A stretch of DNA of 64,000 nt from DASPKM01 sp035628135 (GTDB lineage: Bacteria > Bacteroidota > Bacteroidia > Chitinophagales > Chitinophagaceae): positions 248,001-312,000 of the forward strand of contig DASPKM010000013.1 of assembly GCA_035628135.1 (NCBI GenBank). The letters are read 5' to 3'. Under the pieces are notes generated by a model. The model saw only the letters and a list, made by a program, of their open reading frames with translations. It had not been told where the DNA came from and made no database searches. A program made the position numbers and the translations under genes. Of the stretch, positions 16,730 to 26,015 are shown one piece after another. How positions within the stretch are numbered: the stretch's first letter is position 1; each line of letters opens with the position of its first letter.

Positions 16730-16906
16730 AAATTGCAAGGATTACTGTTTGTAGAATTATACAGATAAGAGATTGCCGGACAAACAATACGATTTTTAGA
16801 ATTACGTGAATTATACGGCTTCCATCGCATTATTCCATGTAGTTGGATTTATCCAATTACGATCTGTGCAATCCATAAATCCATTTAAATATCTGCTCTT
16901 TTATAC

Positions 16907-18277
16907 TTACAACCCGTACTTATCGATCATATAAATCAAGGCGGCCATATTCAATGCACCCAATTCCAACTCCCGCTTATTAACCGCCTCAAACACATCG
17001 CTCCGCGCATGATGCACATCGAAATAACGCTGTGAGTCTGGCACAAACCCCGCCACGGGCGTTCCTAAACTGCGGTTCAACGGCCCGATATCAGCGCCTC
17101 CTCCACCGGTATTGAACTCATACACCCCATACGGCACAAACAAGGGTAACCACTGGCGCACCTTCTGCATTCTTTCAGGCGACATGTTAAATCCAAAGCT
17201 CCTCGGCGTAAATCCCCCCGCATCGCTTTCCAAAGCAAAAATGTGTTTCTCGTTTTTTGCCTTTGCTTCTTCTGCATACTTGTTTCCGCCGCGCAGCCCG
17301 TTCTCTTCATTCGCGAACAACACGATCCTGATGGTGCGCTTTGGTTTATAGCCCACCGCTTTCAGCGCACGCAATACTTCAATGGAATGCACACAACCCG
17401 CCCCATCATCATGAGCGCCTTCGGCCGGGTCCCATGAATCCAGGTGACCGCCAATGGTAATGATCTCGTCAGGGAACTCCGTGCCCCTCCACTCACCTAT
17501 TACATTATGCGCAATGGTATCGGGCAGCATTTTGGCATTATTCTTCATTACCACCATTACATCTGGACGGCTATTGATGGCGGTGGCCAATTTATCTGCG
17601 TCCTGCACACCTACGGCAAACGCCGGTATCTTAGGAAATGAATCATTGTAGTTGGTTCCGCCGGTATGCGGGTGATTGTCTGCCGCATGTGTCATTGAAC
17701 GCACTATCACGCCAACGGCTCCATAGCGGGCAGCCCGTGTCGGTCCCTGGCTGCGATAACGGTTGGCATCGCCATACGCCTGAAACGTCCTGATAAAACG
17801 AGGATTGAATGCATAATTATAAAAAACGATCTTTCCTTTTATTTCTTCTTTTCTCTTTTCCAACTCATCCATTGTATTGATGAGTATAACCGGTGCCCGA
17901 AGCCCCCTGGGACCTGTGCCAACGGTGTTACCAAGCGCCAGCACATCCAATGGAACAGGCTTGCCTTTGCCCGCATAAAAATATGCCTCCTCCTTTCCGC
18001 CCCTTACCCAGTGCGGCACCTTGCATTGCTGCAGGTACACCGAATCCGCACCTGCCGCTTTCAATGCCTGCAGTCCCCAGGCTTCTGCTTTATATGTGCC
18101 GGGCGAGCCGGTAAGCCTCGGGCCTACTTTCTTGGTAAGCACGCGCAGGTTTTCATACGCCGTGCCGTTTACCAATACTTCATCGGCTATACGCCGGATC
18201 ATGATGGAGTCTTCGTTCTGTGCTGTTACACAAAGTCCGCTGAATAACAATACGATGGCCAGGCAGGTTCTGATCAT
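16907..18277 (-). CDS. Secreted M28-family peptidase (carboxypeptidase Q-like)
   Basis: The 456-residue product has a signal peptide (MIRTCLAIVLLFSGLCVTAQ). A protease-associated-type segment (residues about 120-255) is inserted before the M28 catalytic core. Zinc and catalytic residues are visible: H278 in GGHLDSWD, D290 in GAHDDGAG, E324/E325 in ANEENGLRGG, D352 in ESDAGGF and H423 in FDVHHARSD. It should be a periplasmic or secreted zinc aminopeptidase or dipeptidase, resembling plasma glutamate carboxypeptidase. No sorting domain is present, so a periplasmic site is likely. The gene stands alone; the 177 bases after it show no terminator I can support. Confidence 0.9.
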   Translation of the reverse strand: MIRTCLAIVLLFSGLCVTAQNEDSIMIRRIADEVLVNGTAYENLRVLTKKVGPRLTGSPGTYKAEAWGLQALKAAGADSVYLQQCKVPHWVRGGKEEAYFYAGKGKPVPLDVLALGNTVGTGPRGLRAPVILINTMDELEKRKEEIKGKIVFYNYAFNPRFIRTFQAYGDANRYRSQGPTRAARYGAVGVIVRSMTHAADNHPHTGGTNYNDSFPKIPAFAVGVQDADKLATAINSRPDVMVVMKNNAKMLPDTIAHNVIGEWRGTEFPDEIITIGGHLDSWDPAEGAHDDGAGCVHSIEVLRALKAVGYKPKRTIRIVLFANEENGLRGGNKYAEEAKAKNEKHIFALESDAGGFTPRSFGFNMSPERMQKVRQWLPLFVPYGVYEFNTGGGGADIGPLNRSLGTPVAGFVPDSQRYFDVHHARSDVFEAVNKRELELGALNMAALIYMIDKYGL

Positions 18278-18356
18278 TGTTAAAATTTTGCGATAAAGTT
18301 AACCAAGCTTTTTGATGAATGGATGATGACGGTTAAACCCTCAATAAAAATTGCTT

Positions 18357-18364
18357 TACCTTCG
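18357..18364 (+). promoter_or_regulatory. Probable -7 box of bshA
   Basis: TACCTTCG differs from TAnnTTTG at one position and lies 29 bases before the bshA ATG. No good -33 element is seen. Confidence 0.4.
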
Positions 18365-18393
18365 AACTAACAATCATTCGTTTAATTCAGTTT

Positions 18394-19551
18394 ATGAGAA
18401 TTGGAATTGTATGTTATCCAACCTTCGGGGGCAGTGGGGTGCTGGCCACGGAGCTGGGCAAGGCATTGGCAGATAAAGGTCACCAGGTTCACTTCATTAC
18501 TTACCAGCAACCCGTACGGTTAAACGAATTCAATGCAAATATTTTTTACCACGAAGTACGCGTTCCCACCTATCCTTTATTTGACTATCCTCCCTACGAA
18601 ACAGCGCTCGCCAGCACCATGGTAGACGTTATTACCAACAACCAATTGGAGCTATTACACGTGCATTACGCCATTCCACACGCATCTGCCGCCTACATGG
18701 CCAAGAAGATAGTGGAAAAACAAGGCCGCAACATTCCCGTGATCACTACCCTGCATGGCACTGACATTACACTGGTAGGGCGCGATAAAACCTTTGCACC
18801 GGTAGTTACATTTTCCATCAACCAGAGCGATGCCATTACCGCGGTTTCTCAAAACCTGCGCAGCGAAACCTACAAGAATTTCCCGATCGAAAAAGAGATC
18901 GAGGTCATACACAACTTTGTGGATGTACAACGCTTTCGCAAAAAGCCTATCGATGCTTTCCGGAAAGTAATTGCGCCCAACAGAGAAAAGATATTGATCC
19001 ATGCATCCAACTTCAGGAAACTGAAAAGAGTGGAAGACGTGGTGCACATTTTTGCACAGGTAAATAAAAAGATTCCCAGCAAGCTGCTGTTCGTGGGAGA
19101 TGGTCCCGAACGCCCGCTGGCGGAAGGACTTTGCCGCGACCTCGGCATTTGCGACGATACGCGCTTTGTGGGAAAACAAGAACAAATAGAAGAGATCCTC
19201 GCCATATCAGACCTGTTCCTCCTTACCTCCGATTACGAAAGCTTTGGGTTGGCTGCCCTGGAAGCAATGGCCGCCGGTGTACCGGTTATCTCAACCAATG
19301 CGGGCGGATTGCCGGAAATAAACATCAACGGAAAAACAGGCTATCTCAGCTCCGTAGGAAATATAAAAGAAATGGCCGCCAACGCCATCGGCTTGTTAGA
19401 GGATGAAGCATTGCACGACCGGTTCAGGCAAAATGCCAAGGCCAATGCCGAATTATTCGACATACGCAACATCATTCCCCAGTATGAAAAATTGTACAAC
19501 AGGTTTTTGCCAAAGGCGGAGAGGGCAGTATTGCAACCTATAGCCGACTAG
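18394..19551 (+). CDS. bshA: N-acetyl-alpha-D-glucosaminyl L-malate synthase BshA
   Basis: The 385-residue GT4 glycosyltransferase starts MRIGIVCYPTFGGSGVLATELG, the characteristic BshA N-terminus. It carries HVHYAIPHASAAY, VITTLHGTDITLVG, VIHNFVD and the donor-binding ESFGLAALEAMAAGVPVI. It joins UDP-GlcNAc to L-malate in the first step of bacillithiol synthesis, so the organism probably uses bacillithiol as a low-molecular-weight thiol. bshB and bshC are not in this window. It converges with the EnvC-like gene, with 5 bases between stops. Confidence 0.95.
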   Translation: MRIGIVCYPTFGGSGVLATELGKALADKGHQVHFITYQQPVRLNEFNANIFYHEVRVPTYPLFDYPPYETALASTMVDVITNNQLELLHVHYAIPHASAAYMAKKIVEKQGRNIPVITTLHGTDITLVGRDKTFAPVVTFSINQSDAITAVSQNLRSETYKNFPIEKEIEVIHNFVDVQRFRKKPIDAFRKVIAPNREKILIHASNFRKLKRVEDVVHIFAQVNKKIPSKLLFVGDGPERPLAEGLCRDLGICDDTRFVGKQEQIEEILAISDLFLLTSDYESFGLAALEAMAAGVPVISTNAGGLPEININGKTGYLSSVGNIKEMAANAIGLLEDEALHDRFRQNAKANAELFDIRNIIPQYEKLYNRFLPKAERAVLQPIAD

Positions 19552-19556
19552 CCCAT

Positions 19557-20846
19557 TTACCTCAACCACTGGCGCGGGTTCAGGTTCGTCATCTTGTCGT
19601 TCATGATAATGAACTCCAGTTCACCCATACCGTCGGTTTTCTCACTCATCCGGCCGAGGGTTTGGCCCACTTTCACTTCCTGTCCTTTTGATACACTGGC
19701 CGAAGACAGGCCGCTATAAGAGGTAAAGTATTTACCGTGGCGAACGATCACGCATACCACGTCGCCCACGCTGAACACCGATGAAACTTCTCCGTCGAAA
19801 ACAGATTTCACCGGCACGCCCACCTTCGTCTCGATGGTGATGCCCTGGTTATTATAGGTAATGCCCGAGCCATCCAATACTTTTTGCAGGCCGAACTCCA
19901 TGGAAACATTGCCCGATTCAACAGGCCATGGCAGCTTATTCTTGTTCTTTTCAAAATTGTCCGATACCAGCTTTTCCGTAGGGTTGTCGTCGAATACGCT
20001 TATGCTCTTCGGCTTAGCAGCGGGTTTGTTCACGTTGGCATCTGTATTGGAAGTATTGGGAGAAGACGCATTGGTCTTTGGAGTAGCGGCAGCCAGCGCA
20101 GCTTGTCTTTTCTTTTCCGCATCTATCTCGCGGCGGATGGCGGCGGTAATGGCGTCTTTGATCTTCCTGTCTTGCTTTTGTTTGTTGGCCAGGTCCTTGC
20201 TCAATTCTTTTTCGCGGGACCGCAATTTGGAAACTACTGCGTCCTTTTCTTTCTTTTCGCTGAACAGCTCCGAGCGTTGCTTGCTTTCTTCTTTCAGCAC
20301 CATGCTTTTTTGTTCACGGTTTACTTTAAGTCCTGCGAGGCGCTGGTTCAATTGTGCCTGGGCGATTGCTATATTGGCGGCTTGCTGCTGGCGGTAAGCC
20401 CTATACGATTTCAGGTAAGCAACGCGCTTAAGCGCGTCGTTGTAATTGGTGGCTGAAAAAATAAAGTTGAGGAAGTCGTAATTGCTGCGGTTCTTATAAG
20501 CGTACACCACGGTTTTTTCATACTGCAGCTTCAGCGTGTCCAGCTCGCGGCGCAGGCGGAGAATGTCTCTCCACGATTGGTTCATTTCAGACTGGATCAC
20601 GTTGATCTGGTCGTTGATGTTGCGGATGGCTTGTTCGCGGAGGCGCAATTTGCGTTGCAACAGTGCAAGCTGTCCCAGGGTTTCTTTCTTGTTCTTTTTG
20701 GTTTCATCCAATGATCTGCGCACACGGTCAATCTCCTGCTGGATCTCTGAGCGTTCGCGCTCCAGGTCGGTGCGGCTTTTACCACTCTGCGCGACCGCGG
20801 TCATTGAAATGGTGGCCAATAAAACAGCAGTGAGAAAGAATTTCAT
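19557..20846 (-). CDS. EnvC-like murein hydrolase activator (degenerate LytM domain)
   Basis: The 429-residue product has a signal peptide (MKFFLTAVLLATISMTAVAQ), a long coiled coil from about residue 25 to 250 rich in Glu, Arg, Lys and Gln, a low-complexity Ala/Thr/Asn linker, and a C-terminal M23/LytM domain (about 310-429). The metal ligands are missing. The usual HxGxD region reads NNQGITI, the HL of the YxHL strand reads YSGLS, and the HLHFE box reads ELEFI. This is the pattern of EnvC and NlpD-type activators, which open amidases rather than cut peptidoglycan, so a cell-division or wall-remodelling role at the periplasmic face is likely. It lies downstream of the DUF4292 lipoprotein gene on the same strand, across 224 bases. 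Confidence 0.85.
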   Translation of the reverse strand: MKFFLTAVLLATISMTAVAQSGKSRTDLERERSEIQQEIDRVRRSLDETKKNKKETLGQLALLQRKLRLREQAIRNINDQINVIQSEMNQSWRDILRLRRELDTLKLQYEKTVVYAYKNRSNYDFLNFIFSATNYNDALKRVAYLKSYRAYRQQQAANIAIAQAQLNQRLAGLKVNREQKSMVLKEESKQRSELFSEKKEKDAVVSKLRSREKELSKDLANKQKQDRKIKDAITAAIRREIDAEKKRQAALAAATPKTNASSPNTSNTDANVNKPAAKPKSISVFDDNPTEKLVSDNFEKNKNKLPWPVESGNVSMEFGLQKVLDGSGITYNNQGITIETKVGVPVKSVFDGEVSSVFSVGDVVCVIVRHGKYFTSYSGLSSASVSKGQEVKVGQTLGRMSEKTDGMGELEFIIMNDKMTNLNPRQWLR

Positions 20847-21070
20847 GATTAAAGAATTTTAAGTAGCAAAAATCTCAATACGGCTGATATTGTAAATGTA
20901 TTTAAGCACAGACCTCATATCAATTCAAGGATTGCACGGATTATGGTCGGGTGCGGCGATCCTATGTTACAATTTACGTAGAATCTTTATTGCTCTCTTC
21001 AATTGTAAGTCCTATCTGCGTCTTCCATCAATCAGCCTAAAAATCTGTGCTTGCCTCAATCCTATAACGC

Positions 21071-21889
21071 TTAATCCCTGCGATAATTTTTCGGCACCGA
21101 AAATGGATAATTTAAGTTTTCGTTAAAGTTAAATTGTTTAAACTCCAGCGAGATATCCAGTTTGGATTGTTCGGCCACCGATATCTTTCGTTTGGTGGCA
21201 AACTTGATATTGTCCTTGGTCTCGTAGTCGCCATAGCTTAGCACCGCCGTGCGCGACCTGCCCATTTCCGCATCATCCAGCTTGCTGCTATTGATAAGAT
21301 AATCGTTAGCCCCTACTGTTATGTAGTGCTTGAACTGCTTGCCCATGCTCATTAGCGAAAGATATTCCTCATCTCTCTTAAACGACACGATATTACTGTC
21401 GAGGTAAAGGGGATTGCCGATGATAAGGTCCTGCAATGCATAAAAATCAAAAGGCAGCTGGGTTACTTCCTGCAGGTAATTTACGGAACGGAGCTGGGCT
21501 ATTTTATCCAGTTTGTTCAGCACCTTTACGCTGTCTGGCGTAATAACAACACGGAAGGCCTCTATGCCCAGGGCGGCATTGATGGACACCCAAATCACGC
21601 TGTCTTTGCGCATGCGCAAAAAGGCATTGAAATCATAGCTCTTGCCATCGCCTCCGCGATAATCCACTTTTATCTTGGCCGAAAACGTGTTGAAGTCGAT
21701 GCGGTTGCGAACTACGCCCGAATATGCATCGCGGATAAAGCCCAGCGAGTCGAACCTGGCATTCTCCACCCGGACGAGCTGAACGGTATCTTTTTTGGAA
21801 ATGGCCGTTTGTATTTTCTTGGTCGAACGGCAGGCAACTGCGAAAAAAGAGAATAATATGGCTATCGAAAGTAATCTGGTCATATTCAT
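21071..21889 (-). CDS. DUF4292 lipoprotein
   Basis: The 272-residue product starts MNMTRLLSIAILFSFFAVAC, a lipoprotein signal with the cysteine at residue 20 followed by RSTKK. The mature part (FDFYALQDLIIGNP, LSLMSMGKQFKHY, the final FKQFNFNENLNYPF) fits the DUF4292 family of Bacteroidota lipoproteins, whose fold resembles LolA/LolB. These genes are commonly found beside EnvC-like genes, as here. Function is unknown; envelope biogenesis is a reasonable guess. The second ATG, two codons in, could also be the start. Confidence 0.8.
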   Translation of the reverse strand: MNMTRLLSIAILFSFFAVACRSTKKIQTAISKKDTVQLVRVENARFDSLGFIRDAYSGVVRNRIDFNTFSAKIKVDYRGGDGKSYDFNAFLRMRKDSVIWVSINAALGIEAFRVVITPDSVKVLNKLDKIAQLRSVNYLQEVTQLPFDFYALQDLIIGNPLYLDSNIVSFKRDEEYLSLMSMGKQFKHYITVGANDYLINSSKLDDAEMGRSRTAVLSYGDYETKDNIKFATKRKISVAEQSKLDISLEFKQFNFNENLNYPFSVPKNYRRD

Positions 21890-22003
21890 TAGTTGCCGGT
21901 TACACGCGGCCGGTTGTATGAGCTTTTCTTAAAATTGCCCCATGTGACTGAACTAATCCTTAGCATTACGCGCTATACGCCGCAAAGGTAACGACCATGG
22001 ACC

Positions 22004-22483
22004 TTATTTTTTCATCAACAATACGGTTGCATACGCCGCCAGTCCTTCTTCCCTGCCCACAAATCCCATTTTTTCGGCCGTGGTCGCTTTAATGGAAACG
22101 GCACCGGCATCGATACCGAGAATGGATGCAATGATGCCGGCCATTTCACCTGAATGCTTTTTGATCTTGGGCGCTTCGAGGCAAACAGTGGAATCGATAT
22201 TCACCACCGTGTATCCTTTAGCGTCGATCAGGGATTGGGTTTTTTGTAGCAATATCTTACTGTCGATGTCCTTGTAGCTGGCATCCGTGTCCGGAAAGTG
22301 TTGACCGATATCGCCCAGTGCCAGTGCACCGAGCATCGCATCACAAATAGCGTGTAACAGCACATCTGCATCGCTGTGGCCCAGTGCGCCTTTGTGATGC
22401 GGAATGGTTACACCGCCGATGCACAGGGGCCTTCCTGCCACCAGTTGATGAAAATCCAATCCAAACCCAATGCGGAACGACAT
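22004..22483 (-). CDS. ispF: 2-C-methyl-D-erythritol 2,4-cyclodiphosphate synthase
   Basis: The 159-residue product is a full-length IspF: GFGLDFHQL with metal ligands D10 and H12, HSDADVLLHAICDAMLGALALGDIG containing the third ligand H44, FPDTD, and the C-terminal IKATTAEKMGFVGREEGLAAYA. It catalyses a late step of the methylerythritol phosphate route to isoprenoids. It lies 66 bases downstream of porV but a strong terminator separates them. Confidence 0.97.
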   Translation of the reverse strand: MSFRIGFGLDFHQLVAGRPLCIGGVTIPHHKGALGHSDADVLLHAICDAMLGALALGDIGQHFPDTDASYKDIDSKILLQKTQSLIDAKGYTVVNIDSTVCLEAPKIKKHSGEMAGIIASILGIDAGAVSIKATTAEKMGFVGREEGLAAYATVLLMKK

Positions 22484-22491
22484 GTTATTGA

Positions 22492-22521
22492 AATTAAAAG
22501 AAGCGTCCTTACGGACGCTTC
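22492..22521 (-). terminator. Rho-independent terminator of porV
   Basis: A 9-bp perfect stem with a four-base loop (GAAGCGTCC, loop GTAA on the minus strand) is followed on that strand by TTTTAATTT. It lies 28 bases after the porV stop codon. Confidence 0.85.
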
Positions 22522-22549
22522 AAATATGATGTGTTATGCGATCAAGCTA

Positions 22550-23761
22550 TTAATTGGAGCTGCCACTGTTGGATGCGGGTGCATCTTTTGTATCCAGGTC
22601 GAACACCAGTCCAAAGCGCAGTGTATTCGACAGCGGGTTGCGGTTTGTTCCGTTGCCTGAAGGCACCAGGTAAGAGAAGTTGAAGCCAAATACATTGTAC
22701 TTCACGCCAACGCCTACTGTAAAATATTTGCGGTTGCCTTTTGTTTTGTCTTCCCAGAAATAACCCGCCCGGAATGCGAACTGGTTATTGTACCAGTATT
22801 CAGCGCCTAAAGACAATTGGAATTCCCTGAGCTCTTCACCGAATCCGCCGGGCGCATCACCAAATGAGCTGAACCAGCTTCCGATAACGCTCTTGCTTCT
22901 GTATTCAGCAGCCTTGATGGAATCTTCGCGAATGGCCACCGGATCGTTGGGGTCGCCGCGGAATTGCGGAGGTGTCGGCACCAACAGCTTGTGAATGTCC
23001 ATTCCGAAAGTGAGCTTGTTGTTTTCGTCGAATACTGTTGTATAAGCAGCTCCCAGTCCCAGGTTGGCCGGGATGAAATCTTTTTGCTGAGCATCGTTGG
23101 TATAACCAATCTTGGATCCAAGGTTAGTGAGGGTAGCGCCAAGGTTCCAGCCACCGTTTGTTTCACTTGTTCCATTGTAGAAGATGGAAAGGTCGCCGGC
23201 AACTGCATTACCTGCTTTGTAGTTTGTCCCGCTTTGGGAAACACCACCTGCCAGGTTGGAATGAATGAAGCGCAATGCAACACCCAAACCGATTTTAGAA
23301 CCGAGCTTACGGGCATATCCTACGTCAATACCGAATTCGCGCGGTCTTCCTTCCTGCAGGTTGGAGCCGTTTTCGTCTGTGAACTGGATATTACCGAGGC
23401 TGAAGTAGCGCAAGGACGCCGAGATGGCCTGCTGATCGTCCAGCTTGTAATAGCCGGCCAGCGACAGCAGGTACACGTCGTTCAATCCCAGGTCTTTCAA
23501 CCACGGAGTGTAGGTAAGACCTATTCCGATATTATTTGTTGCGAATGGAGTTTTTGCCAGGTTCCAGAATGCCGAGTTGGCGTCGGGTGAAGTAGCCACT
23601 CCCACATCGCCCATAGCGCCTGCCCTGGAGTCGGGGGATATGCGCAGGAAGGGCACTGCCGTGGTAACCACGTTAATCGTATCAGCGCTCTGGGCTTGCA
23701 CGGTCATTGCACCGGTGACAAGCAGCAATGCAGCAGTCAGTTTCTTCGTCATACTTTTCAT
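22550..23761 (-). CDS. porV: T9SS outer membrane shuttle/attachment protein PorV (LptO)
   Basis: The 403-residue product has a signal peptide (MTKKLTAALLLVTGAMTVQAQ) followed by the PorV hallmark VPFLRISPDSRAGAMGDVGVA and SAFWNLAKTPF. The rest is a FadL-like outer membrane barrel, ending with NRNPLSNTLRFGLVFDLD. PorV receives type IX cargo from the SprA channel through its C-terminal domain and hands it to the PorU sortase. PorU is not in the window. The gene is divergent from gldJ, a T9SS/gliding gene, across 498 bases. The start may be either of two ATGs three codons apart. Confidence 0.93.
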   Translation of the reverse strand: MKSMTKKLTAALLLVTGAMTVQAQSADTINVVTTAVPFLRISPDSRAGAMGDVGVATSPDANSAFWNLAKTPFATNNIGIGLTYTPWLKDLGLNDVYLLSLAGYYKLDDQQAISASLRYFSLGNIQFTDENGSNLQEGRPREFGIDVGYARKLGSKIGLGVALRFIHSNLAGGVSQSGTNYKAGNAVAGDLSIFYNGTSETNGGWNLGATLTNLGSKIGYTNDAQQKDFIPANLGLGAAYTTVFDENNKLTFGMDIHKLLVPTPPQFRGDPNDPVAIREDSIKAAEYRSKSVIGSWFSSFGDAPGGFGEELREFQLSLGAEYWYNNQFAFRAGYFWEDKTKGNRKYFTVGVGVKYNVFGFNFSYLVPSGNGTNRNPLSNTLRFGLVFDLDTKDAPASNSGSSN

Positions 23762-24259
23762 GTGAATCTTGTTTTAAAGGGCGCCGCTCAACTGTTGTAG
23801 GGAAAGACAATCCCTGTTTAGCTGGGTTGTAGCCCGATGGAGTTGGTTTAGTTTCTATAAACGTTAAAAAAAGGTAAAATTGTAGCGGCTATAAAAGATT
23901 TTTATGAGTGGCTAAAATAATGATTTTAAATATACAAACTACAAATTGAACGATTGGCCCTTAAAATTTCTTGTGTTACCCGCTGAAAAATACCGTAAAA
24001 CTTTATTTGTCGTGCTTGGTAAACCACCTGAATATGAGGGCTTTTTTTAATCGATCGCTGCTCCAAAAATGATATATATGAAATAATTATGTTTCCGGAT
24101 GTACCCTGCCAAAAAAATCCCGGATTGGTACTTGAGCGCCCTAAAAATCCTATATTCGCAATCCGGGTGTCAAATGTGTATAAAACAAGGCTTTATCGGT
24201 ACAATATTTTGAAATTACTCCCGTTTAAGCTAAGAATAACCAGCTAAAAGTTGTTGATC
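23762..24259. other. 498-base divergent intergenic region between porV and gldJ
   Basis: There is no coding sequence I can support. The region is AT-rich and must carry the promoters of two divergent T9SS genes. Besides the gldJ -7 candidate at 24151-24158, I see a short inverted repeat (AGGGA...TCCCT) near 23799-23815 without a T-tract. I could not place a convincing porV promoter. Confidence 0.6.
24151..24158 (+). promoter_or_regulatory. Probable -7 box of gldJ
   Basis: TATATTCG differs from TAnnTTTG at one position. A TTG at 24125-24127 lies 23 bases upstream. This would give gldJ a leader of about 100 bases. Confidence 0.4.
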
Positions 24260-25858
24260 ATGAATTTGAAAACTCTTCTATTATTATTCTGCTGTGCAGC
24301 CCTGGTGGCTTCCTGTAAGAGCGGGCTTTTCGGCAGCAAGAAAAAAGAATCTTCCGACGTAACCGGTTGGAACTATAACGATAAGAACCAGGGTGGTTAC
24401 CAGGTTGCCCGTGAAAAAGAGCAGCGCACAGGCCCCGGCCTCGTGTTTGTGCAGGGTGGTACCTTTACCATGGGTGCTGCTGAGGAAGACGTAATGGGCG
24501 ACTGGAACAACATTCCCCGCCGTGTTACCGTAAACTCCTTCTATATCGATAAATCAGAGGTTGCCAACGTACACTACCGCGAGTACCTGTACTGGATCAA
24601 CTCTGTGTTCGACGGCGATGAGTATGAAGCAGTGCGTAACGGAGCCTTGCCCGATACACTGGTATGGCGCAGCGAGCTGGCTTACAACGAACCGCTGGTA
24701 GAATATTATTTCCGCCACCCCTCCTATAATTATTATCCTGTGGTAGGTGTTACCTGGAAACAGGCTAATGATTTCTGTATCTGGCGTACCGACAGGGTAA
24801 ACGAGCTGGAGCTGGTAAAAAGAGGGCTGGTTAATAAAAACACTTTGAAAAACATCCAGGGCCTCGGCCAGGAGAATTTCAATACCAAATCTTATTTGCT
24901 TGGCGAATTCCAGACAACACCTGGCCCTGCTGCAAAATCTAAAAAGAACCCGCTGAAGAACCCCAATGGTACACCCCGTACACAGGTGACCTTTGAAGAT
25001 GGTATCCTGCTGCCGGGTTACCGCCTGCCCACAGAAGCAGAGTGGGAATATGCAGCCCTGGGTTACATTAACCAAAACCCGCAGCCCAGCCGCAAAGAAG
25101 GCAAGCGTGGTGAGGAGTTGATCGCCAACAAGCAGGTATACAGCTGGAGCCAGAATGTAAACGGTATGCGCGATAGCCGCCGTGGCAGCTGGCAAGGTAG
25201 CTTCCTCGCCAACTTCAAACGCGGTAGCGGCGACAACATGGGTGTTGCAGGTGGTTTGAACGACCGCGCTGTATACACCGCTCCTATCAATTCGTTTTAT
25301 CCTAACGGTTTCGGTTTATATAACATGTCCGGTAACGTGAGTGAGTGGGTTGGCGATGTATATCGTCCCCTTTCACCGGTTGACAAGGACGACGTAGCTC
25401 CCTATCGTGGTAACTACTTCGCCACTATGGATATGAGCACTGGTAAGCCCGAGCGCGACAGCCTTGGACGTATCAAATACCGTAACGTAACCGACGACGA
25501 AAGCAGGAACCGCCGTAACTACCAGAAAGGTAATGTGATCAACTACCTCGACGGCGACTCGCTCATCACCGGTGTAAACTATGGTACTACCGATGTTCAG
25601 AAAAACATACAAACCCAGTCTCATGGTTATGGTATCACTACCATGATCAGCGATAAATCACGCGTGATCAAAGGTGGTAGCTGGAACGACCGCGCTTATT
25701 GGCTCGGCCCCGGCACACGCCGCTTCCTGGAAGAAGACCAGGCTAGCTCTACCATCGGCTTCCGTTGCGCAATGGACCGCGTAGGTAGCCCCGAAGGTAA
25801 TGGCCGCAAAACAGGTATCGACTACCCAAAGCGCCGCCAGAACACCCGTAAACGCTAA
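24260..25858 (+). CDS. gldJ: Gliding-motility/T9SS lipoprotein GldJ
   Basis: The 532-residue product starts MNLKTLLLLFCCAALVASC, a lipoprotein signal with the cysteine at residue 19. It has the formylglycine-generating-enzyme-like (sulfatase-modifying factor) fold: FVQGGTFTMGA, FYIDKSEVANVHYREYL, LPTEAEWEYAA, GFGLYNMSGNVSEWVGD and VIKGGSWNDRAYWLGPG. The early SDVTGWNYNDKNQGGYQ and the downstream murF gene identify it as GldJ rather than GldK. GldJ stabilises GldK and is needed for gliding and T9SS function at the outer membrane's periplasmic face. A strong terminator follows. Confidence 0.93.
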   Translation: MNLKTLLLLFCCAALVASCKSGLFGSKKKESSDVTGWNYNDKNQGGYQVAREKEQRTGPGLVFVQGGTFTMGAAEEDVMGDWNNIPRRVTVNSFYIDKSEVANVHYREYLYWINSVFDGDEYEAVRNGALPDTLVWRSELAYNEPLVEYYFRHPSYNYYPVVGVTWKQANDFCIWRTDRVNELELVKRGLVNKNTLKNIQGLGQENFNTKSYLLGEFQTTPGPAAKSKKNPLKNPNGTPRTQVTFEDGILLPGYRLPTEAEWEYAALGYINQNPQPSRKEGKRGEELIANKQVYSWSQNVNGMRDSRRGSWQGSFLANFKRGSGDNMGVAGGLNDRAVYTAPINSFYPNGFGLYNMSGNVSEWVGDVYRPLSPVDKDDVAPYRGNYFATMDMSTGKPERDSLGRIKYRNVTDDESRNRRNYQKGNVINYLDGDSLITGVNYGTTDVQKNIQTQSHGYGITTMISDKSRVIKGGSWNDRAYWLGPGTRRFLEEDQASSTIGFRCAMDRVGSPEGNGRKTGIDYPKRRQNTRKR

Positions 25859-25880
25859 TTGCTTACTATCATACAACTTA

Positions 25881-25916
25881 AAAAAAGCCGCTTCCTAACC
25901 GGGCGGCTTTTTTTTT
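25881..25916 (+). terminator. Rho-independent terminator of gldJ
   Basis: AAAAAAGCCGC and GCGGCTTTTTT form a stem around an 11-base loop, 22 bases after the gldJ stop. The A and T tracts make it potentially active in both directions. Confidence 0.9.
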
Positions 25917-25920
25917 ATTA

Positions 25921-26012
25921 GTCATTGATTCATTAGGACATTGGGTCATCATATAAATTTGCTACCGGCTTAATGACTTTGACTTATTGACCCAATGACC
26001 GGACCTAATGAC
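25921..26012. repeat. Inverted 8-bp-unit array element, copy 2
   Basis: The left arm holds degenerate octamers GTCATTGA, TTCATTAG, GACATTGG and GTCATCAT (25921-25952). The right arm holds TTAATGAC, a 6-base remnant TTTGAC, TTATTGAC, CCAATGAC, then CTAATGAC after a 5-base interruption (25970-26012). Only 17 bases separate the arms. The right arm ends 3 bases before the murF ATG. Confidence 0.85.
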
Positions 26013-26015
26013 CAA

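Noticed and set aside
25995..26015. Upstream ATG of murF
   Set aside because: It lies within the octamer array and would add repeat-encoded residues. MurF proteins start at the later ATG.
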